Origin: Prevotellaceae bacterium UBA1075
GTDB lineage: Bacteria > Bacteroidota > Bacteroidia > Bacteroidales > Bacteroidaceae
DNA length: 26,473 bases
Assembly: GCA_002316015.1 (NCBI GenBank)
Contig: DCCS01000023.1
Coordinates: forward strand, 100,649 to 127,121
Direction: 5' to 3'
Shown: positions 22,466 to 26,473 of the stretch, in pieces
Layout: every line of letters begins with the position of its first letter
Position numbering within the stretch: position 1 is the stretch's first letter
Program-made: the position numbers and the translations under genes
Notes under the pieces: model-generated
What the model saw: only the letters and a program-made list of their open reading frames with translations
Told to the model about the DNA's origin: nothing
Database searches by the model: none

Positions 22466-23485
22466 TCAGTTCGCGCTCTGGAACTCATCCAGGAAGCGCA
22501 CATCGTTCTCGCTGAACATGCGCAAGTCCTTTACCTGGTACTTGAGGTTCGTGATGCGCTCGATGCCCATGCCGAAGGCGTATCCTGTGTATATGTTGCT
22601 GTTGATTCCGTTGGCTTCCAGCACGGCGGGGTCAACCATTCCGCAGCCCAGAATCTCCACCCAGCCTGTGTGTTTGCAGAATGCACACCCCTTGCCGCCA
22701 CATATGTTACAGCTGATGTCCATCTCGGCGCTTGGCTCTGTGAAGGGGAAGTAGCTGGGGCGCAGGCGTATCTTTGTTCCGGTGCCGAACATCTCCTGGG
22801 CAAACAGCAGAAGCACCTGCTTCAGGTCCTTGAACGACACGTCCTTGTCAACGTATAGGCCCTCCACCTGGTGGAAGAAGCAGTGGGCACGGGCAGAGAT
22901 GGCCTCGTTCCTATACACCCGACCGGGGCAGACGATGCGGATGGGGGGCTGTGACCTCTCCATCACGCGTGCCTGCACACTGCTGGTGTGCGAGCGCAGG
23001 ATGATGTCGGGGTGCGACTCCACAAAGAAGGTGTCCTGCATGTCGCGCGCGGGATGGTCGTCCGCGAAGTTCATGCTGCTATACACATGCCAGTCGTCTT
23101 CCACTTCCGGCCCCTCGGCCAGGACGAATCCCAGACGGCTGAAGATATCGACAATCTCGTTCTTCACGATGGTGAGCGGATGGCGTGTGCCCAGCGCGAT
23201 GGGGTAGGGCGTGCGGGTGAGGTCAACCTGTGTTCCTGCAGCCTCCTCGCCGGCGGCGCTGCCCTTGAGGGCGTTTATCTTGTCAAGCGCGGCGTTCTTG
23301 AGCTCGTTGAGCCTCATGCCCAGTTCCTTCTTCATGTCGGCAGGCACGCTGCGGAAGTCTGCCATCAGTGCCGAAATCTCGCCCTTCTTGCCCAGATACT
23401 TGATGCGGAGCGCCTCCACCTCCTCGCTGTTGTGCGCCTGCAGCGTGGAGATTTCGGCCATCATCTTCTGTATTTTCTCTATCAT
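22466..23485 (-). CDS. pheS: Phenylalanyl-tRNA synthetase alpha subunit
   Basis: PheS is the catalytic subunit of the cytoplasmic alpha2-beta2 enzyme that charges tRNA-Phe. The 339 residues have an N-terminal coiled coil (MIEKIQKMMAEISTLQ ... LRIKYLGKKG), class II motif 1 around GFVLAEGPEVE, motif 2 (IRIVCPGRVYRNEA with HCFFHQVEG), and motif 3 (GMGIERITNLKYQVKDLRMFSENDVRFL). A C-x2-C-x4-C-x2-C cluster (Cys259-Cys270), not found in E. coli PheS, sits between the PFTEPSAE strand and GWVEILGCGMVDP. I start at the ATG at 23485; a GTG directly before it is possible. The promoter lies about 30 bases upstream. pheT is not in the window. Confidence 0.96.
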   Translation of the reverse strand: MIEKIQKMMAEISTLQAHNSEEVEALRIKYLGKKGEISALMADFRSVPADMKKELGMRLNELKNAALDKINALKGSAAGEEAAGTQVDLTRTPYPIALGTRHPLTIVKNEIVDIFSRLGFVLAEGPEVEDDWHVYSSMNFADDHPARDMQDTFFVESHPDIILRSHTSSVQARVMERSQPPIRIVCPGRVYRNEAISARAHCFFHQVEGLYVDKDVSFKDLKQVLLLFAQEMFGTGTKIRLRPSYFPFTEPSAEMDISCNICGGKGCAFCKHTGWVEILGCGMVDPAVLEANGINSNIYTGYAFGMGIERITNLKYQVKDLRMFSENDVRFLDEFQSAN

Positions 23486-23516
23486 CACTTGGTTGTAATG
23501 TTATGCAATTTCCGTG

Positions 23517-23524
23517 CAAAGGTA
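23517..23524 (-). promoter_or_regulatory. pheS promoter, -7 box
   Basis: TACCTTTG on the minus strand; predicted leader about 28 nt. It lies back to back with the box at 23569-23576. Confidence 0.6.
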
Positions 23525-23568
23525 CGCTTTTCTTGAGTAAATCAGCGCGCGATGTGGAAAAATAAGTG

Positions 23569-23576
23569 TACTTTTG
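23569..23576 (+). promoter_or_regulatory. -7 box for the DUF4348-like lipoprotein operon
   Basis: TACTTTTG on the plus strand; predicted leader about 24 nt to the ATG at 23604. The TTG inside this box could be mistaken for a start codon, but it would lie upstream of the transcription start. Confidence 0.55.
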
Positions 23577-23603
23577 CCCCGTTTATCAAGCAGACGTTTC
23601 TGT

Positions 23604-24449
23604 ATGATTAGTAGAACATGGGTCTGTGTGACGCTTGTGCTGGTGCTGATGACCTCCTGTGGGGGGGGCCGCACGGGCACGGAGACAGGCATGCAGGATA
23701 GCATGAGGGTGCGGGACACCCTGGTGACGGACAGCGTGGCCGAGGTGGAAGAGGAGATGGACGAGGCTGTGGAGGAGAACAGGGTGGATGGGCTGTTTGA
23801 CGACTTCATCTTCACTTTCACACGTTTGCCGCACTTGCAGGCACAACGGACCGACATGCCCCTTCCCTTCACCAGGCACGACGGGACACAGACTACCATA
23901 AGCGACAGGCGCGCGGTGGGTGACTTCGACTTCCTGAGAGGCGATTACTATACGGTGTTTTACGGCTCGATGCGTGAGCTCGAGGCGGAGCACGACGAGA
24001 CAGACTCGCTGGTGATGGTGGACAGGGTTGACTTGGGCGCGCAGAGCATACGCTCCTACACCTTCGAGCGGATTGCCGGCAAATGGAGGCTCACGCGCAT
24101 GGCCGACCAAGACTTTGCCAACGATGTGCTCTCTGAATTCTACCGTTTCTATGCCCGCTTCTCCTCCGACAGCCTGTTCCAGGCGCATTCCCTGTCCCCG
24201 ACACTGCATGTGAGCATCCATGACACAGAGGACGAGTTCAGCGTCATTGACGGAACCATAGAGGCGAGCCAGTGGACGAGCTTCTGCCCGGAGGTGCCCT
24301 CGGGGGTCATCTCCAATATGCGCTGCAGGCAGCATTACGGCCCCCAGCGTGTCGTCATGCAGAAGTGTGGCATGGGCACAGGCCTGCAGGAGGTGTTCAC
24401 CTTCCGTCACGACGGGGGCGGATGGCGGCTGAGCAGTTATGAGGACTGA
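23604..24449 (+). CDS. DUF4348-like lipoprotein
   Basis: This 281-residue lipoprotein begins MISRTWVCVTLVLVLMTSC, with the lipidated Cys at residue 19, followed by a flexible Asp/Glu/Thr-rich linker to about residue 60. The remainder (DGLFDDFIFTFTRLPHLQAQR ... DFDFLRGDYYTVFYG ... SYTFERIAGKWRLTRM ... FSSDSLFQAHSL) matches my memory of the DUF4348 lipoproteins of Bacteroides and Prevotella, whose role is unknown. The two-part layout with FERIAGKWRL and FTFRHDGGGWRLSSYE at the ends looks like a duplicated NTF2-like fold; this is inference. It is divergent from pheS and 33 bases before murB, so it is probably the first gene of a three-gene operon. Confidence 0.75.
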   Translation: MISRTWVCVTLVLVLMTSCGGGRTGTETGMQDSMRVRDTLVTDSVAEVEEEMDEAVEENRVDGLFDDFIFTFTRLPHLQAQRTDMPLPFTRHDGTQTTISDRRAVGDFDFLRGDYYTVFYGSMRELEAEHDETDSLVMVDRVDLGAQSIRSYTFERIAGKWRLTRMADQDFANDVLSEFYRFYARFSSDSLFQAHSLSPTLHVSIHDTEDEFSVIDGTIEASQWTSFCPEVPSGVISNMRCRQHYGPQRVVMQKCGMGTGLQEVFTFRHDGGGWRLSSYED

Positions 24450-24482
24450 CCCCTTCCCTTTCCACAAATAAACTATTGTGAC

Positions 24483-25517
24483 ATGGAGATACACGACCAC
24501 TGTTCCTTGCTTCCCTACAACACATTCGGCATCCAGGCGAAGGCCAGGGTGCTGGTCTCGTATGACAGTGTGAGGGAGCTGTGCCAGGCACTCGACCTTC
24601 ACCGCACGGCCTATGCCGGCCTGCCTCTCCTGCATATAGGCGCGGGCAGCAACCTGCTCTTCCTCACCGACTATCCTGGCATGATTCTTCATTCCCGCAT
24701 AGGCGGGGTGACGCTCCTGGATTGCCAGGGCGACGATGTGCTGGTGCGTGTGGGAGCGGGAGTGGTGCACGACACGTGGGTGGCGCGGGCTGTGGCCAGC
24801 GGATGGCACGGACTGGAGAACCTCTCTCTCATCCCGGGTCAGGTGGGCGCGTCGGCGGTACAGAACATAGGCGCGTATGGCGTGGAGGCACAGAGCGTCA
24901 TCGAGCGCGTGGACGGTGTGAGCCTCGGCACGGGCGAGCCACGCACATGGACATGCGCCCAGTGCGGGTACGGCTATCGCAGCAGCGTGTTCAAGGGCGC
25001 GTTGCGCGGGCAGTATGCCATCACGCATGTTACTTACCGCCTGCACCGCACCTTCGTCCCCCATCTCGACTATGGGGCTCTCAGGAGCACGCTCCAGGCC
25101 CGGGGCATAAGTGCCGGGCAGGTCACGGCCGCGCAGTTGCGGCAGGCCATTATCGCGGTGCGGCAGTCCAAGTTGCCCGACCCATGTGTGCAGGGAAACG
25201 CCGGCAGTTTCTTCATGAATCCCGTGGTGAGCCGTGCGCAGTGGGACAGGTTGCGCGCCGAATACCCCGGAGCGCCCCATTACGATGTGGACGACTCGCA
25301 CGTCAAGGTGCCCGCAGGCTGGCTCATAGAGCAGGCCGGATGGAAAGGGCGGGCACTCGGCCGCGCTGCGGTGCATGACCGCCAGGCCCTGGTGCTGGTG
25401 AACCGTGGCGGGGCCACGGGAGCCGACATCCTGGCCCTGTGCGACGCCGTGCGTGATGCCGTGCGCTCGCGTTTTGGCATCGACCTGCGCCCCGAGGTCA
25501 ACATCATCCGAGGCTGA
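24483..25517 (+). CDS. murB: UDP-N-acetylenolpyruvoylglucosamine reductase
   Basis: MurB reduces UDP-GlcNAc-enolpyruvate to UDP-MurNAc with NADPH and FAD, the second committed step of peptidoglycan synthesis, in the cytoplasm. The 344 residues fit the E. coli-like type I enzyme: NTFGIQAKA, LLHIGAGSNLLF (FAD loop), GLENLSLIPGQVGASAVQNIGAYG, YRSSVFKG, GNAGSFFMNPVV with the proton-donor Ser, the insert typical of type I (AGWLIEQAGWKGRALGRAAVHDRQALVLVN) and the final LRPEVNIIRG with the catalytic Glu. The ATG at 24483 gives the usual N-terminus. The hydrolase downstream begins within 25 bases. Confidence 0.97.
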   Translation: MEIHDHCSLLPYNTFGIQAKARVLVSYDSVRELCQALDLHRTAYAGLPLLHIGAGSNLLFLTDYPGMILHSRIGGVTLLDCQGDDVLVRVGAGVVHDTWVARAVASGWHGLENLSLIPGQVGASAVQNIGAYGVEAQSVIERVDGVSLGTGEPRTWTCAQCGYGYRSSVFKGALRGQYAITHVTYRLHRTFVPHLDYGALRSTLQARGISAGQVTAAQLRQAIIAVRQSKLPDPCVQGNAGSFFMNPVVSRAQWDRLRAEYPGAPHYDVDDSHVKVPAGWLIEQAGWKGRALGRAAVHDRQALVLVNRGGATGADILALCDAVRDAVRSRFGIDLRPEVNIIRG

Positions 25518-25538
25518 GCCATGGGGCAGGACAGCAGG

Positions 25539-26303
25539 ATGAAGGTCACCTTCCTGGGCACAGGCACCAGCACGGGCGTGCCTCGCATCGGCTGCCGGTG
25601 CGAGGTGTGCACCAGTCTCGACCCCAGGGACAAGAGGCTGCGGTGCTCGGCACTCTTCCAGAGCCGGGGCACGAATATCCTGCTTGACTGCGGCCCCGAC
25701 TTCCGGTACCAGATGTTGCGCGAGCGGTTCTGGTCGCCCCTCCATGCGGTGCTCGTCACCCACGAGCATTATGACCATGTGGGCGGGATCGATGACTTGC
25801 GCCCCTTCAGTTATCTGCAGGATGTGCCGCTCTATGCCGATGCTCTCGCGGCGGGCAATCTGCGTGACCGCCTTCCCTATTGCCTGGTGCGGCACGTCTA
25901 TCCCGGCATTCCGCAACTGGACTTGCGTGTCCTGGATCCCGGCGAGACGGTATGGGTGCAGGGTGTGCCGGTCACAGCCATCAGGGTCATGCACGGGCGG
26001 TTGCCCATCCTGGGGTACCGGGTGGGCAATGTGGCCTACATCACCGACATGACCAGCGTGCCGCCAGAGTCCCTGCCGCTGCTTGACGGCATCAGCCTGC
26101 TGGTGGTCAACGCGCTCAGGCACACGCCCCATCCCACCCACCAGACACTTGAGGAGGCCATCGCGTTCCGCCGCTCATTGCCTGGCGGCTTTCCCACCTA
26201 TTTCACACACATGGCCGACCAGATGGGGCTTCATGCCCGGCAAGAGGCACTCTTGCCCGACGGTTTCCATTTCGCCTACGACGGACTTGTGCTCGAAGTC
26301 TGA
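25539..26303 (+). CDS. PhnP-like metallo-beta-lactamase-fold hydrolase
   Basis: This 254-residue cytoplasmic protein is a two-metal phosphodiesterase of the MBL fold. It starts MKVTFLGTGTSTGVPRIGC, has the Cys19-x-Cys21-x2-Cys24 cluster that holds a structural zinc in PhnP, and the catalytic THEHYDH (His75, His77, Asp79, His80). YRVGNVAYITDM follows with the bridging Asp, then LVVNALRHTPHPTHQTLEEA and PTYFTHMADQMG. PhnP cleaves cyclic ribose phosphates in phosphonate use, but no phn genes are near, and Bacteroidales homologues usually stand beside cell-wall genes, so the substrate is open. I use the ATG at 25539, which gives the family N-terminus with CAGCAGG before it; an ATG at 25521 would add six residues. 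It is probably co-transcribed with murB. Confidence 0.9.
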   Translation: MKVTFLGTGTSTGVPRIGCRCEVCTSLDPRDKRLRCSALFQSRGTNILLDCGPDFRYQMLRERFWSPLHAVLVTHEHYDHVGGIDDLRPFSYLQDVPLYADALAAGNLRDRLPYCLVRHVYPGIPQLDLRVLDPGETVWVQGVPVTAIRVMHGRLPILGYRVGNVAYITDMTSVPPESLPLLDGISLLVVNALRHTPHPTHQTLEEAIAFRRSLPGGFPTYFTHMADQMGLHARQEALLPDGFHFAYDGLVLEV

Positions 26304-26473
26304 CTCCCAGGGACACGTCCGTGTGCCCCCTTGACATACCAGCATGACGCGGGCGGGGCGTGGATGCCCCATGGAGTGCTTGCTTGCTGTGGCTTCCCGG
26401 CTCACGCAGGCCAATGCCGGAGCCTCAGCCGTGTGTCCGGTCTTGTACGGACAACGCCCCGAAGGGGGCAAAG
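26304..26473. other. Window end without a gene; weak hairpins
   Basis: An imperfect stem (GGGACACG with CGTGTGCCC, 26310-26328, one bulged G) stands right after the hydrolase stop but lacks a U-run, so it is only a weak terminator candidate. Two further small hairpins (GTCCG/CGGAC at 26435-26452 and GCCCC/GGGGC at 26456-26469) lie at the edge. They may belong to an element that continues outside the window. Confidence 0.35.

Noticed and set aside
23586..26141. An 851-codon open frame on the minus strand across the lipoprotein, murB and hydrolase genes.
   Set aside because: It is antisense to three clear genes, is rich in His, Arg, Gly and Val with no motif, and is a by-product of GC-rich codon use.

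Overview
The window is an ordinary chromosomal segment from a GC-rich member of the Bacteroidales, most likely Prevotella-like. Several things point there: promoter elements of the Bacteroidetes type (TTG about 20 bases upstream of TAnnTTTG), BACON-like and DUF4348-like lipoproteins, a C-terminal T9SS-type sorting tail, the long form of HisG next to hisD-hisC-bifunctional hisB, an LptD of the Bacteroidetes kind, and a uridine kinase-MltF pair. I see no phage, transposon, CRISPR array or rRNA.

Left part, 1-9100, all on the minus strand. It holds a large Dna2/RecB-like nuclease-helicase, a lipoprotein with two BACON-like repeats that has its own promoter, and a BRCT protein. Upstream of these are the outer-membrane LPS assembly protein LptD, an HD-domain hydrolase that may be translated from a leaderless message, and tRNA-His(GTG) with its promoter and a strong terminator.

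Middle part, 9100-14900. A gene-free stretch carries seven tandem copies of a 22-bp unit. After it, still on the minus strand, come an exported beta-helix protein, an omega-amidase of the YafV type with an unusual insertion, an exported protein with a sorting tail (stop overlapping the amidase start), an MltF-like lytic transglycosylase and uridine kinase. Between uridine kinase and hisG lie about 820 bases without a clear gene. They contain an AT-rich island with a good plus-strand promoter, two copies of a 12-bp repeat and a GNRA-capped terminator, which together look like an uncharacterised small RNA of about 180 nt.

Right part, 15150-26473. On the plus strand is hisG-hisD-hisC-hisB-recR, in which hisD to recR are joined by 4-bp stop/start overlaps. 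Then comes a coupled trio: small membrane protein, family 2 glycosyltransferase and GNAT acetyltransferase. A bidirectional terminator separates this trio from pheS on the minus strand. Divergent from pheS, a DUF4348-like lipoprotein is followed by murB and a PhnP-like metallo-beta-lactamase-fold hydrolase.

Most genes are housekeeping (envelope assembly, histidine synthesis, recombination, translation). The parts most worth a second look are the candidate RNA at 14681-14864 and the 22-bp array at 9296-9449.
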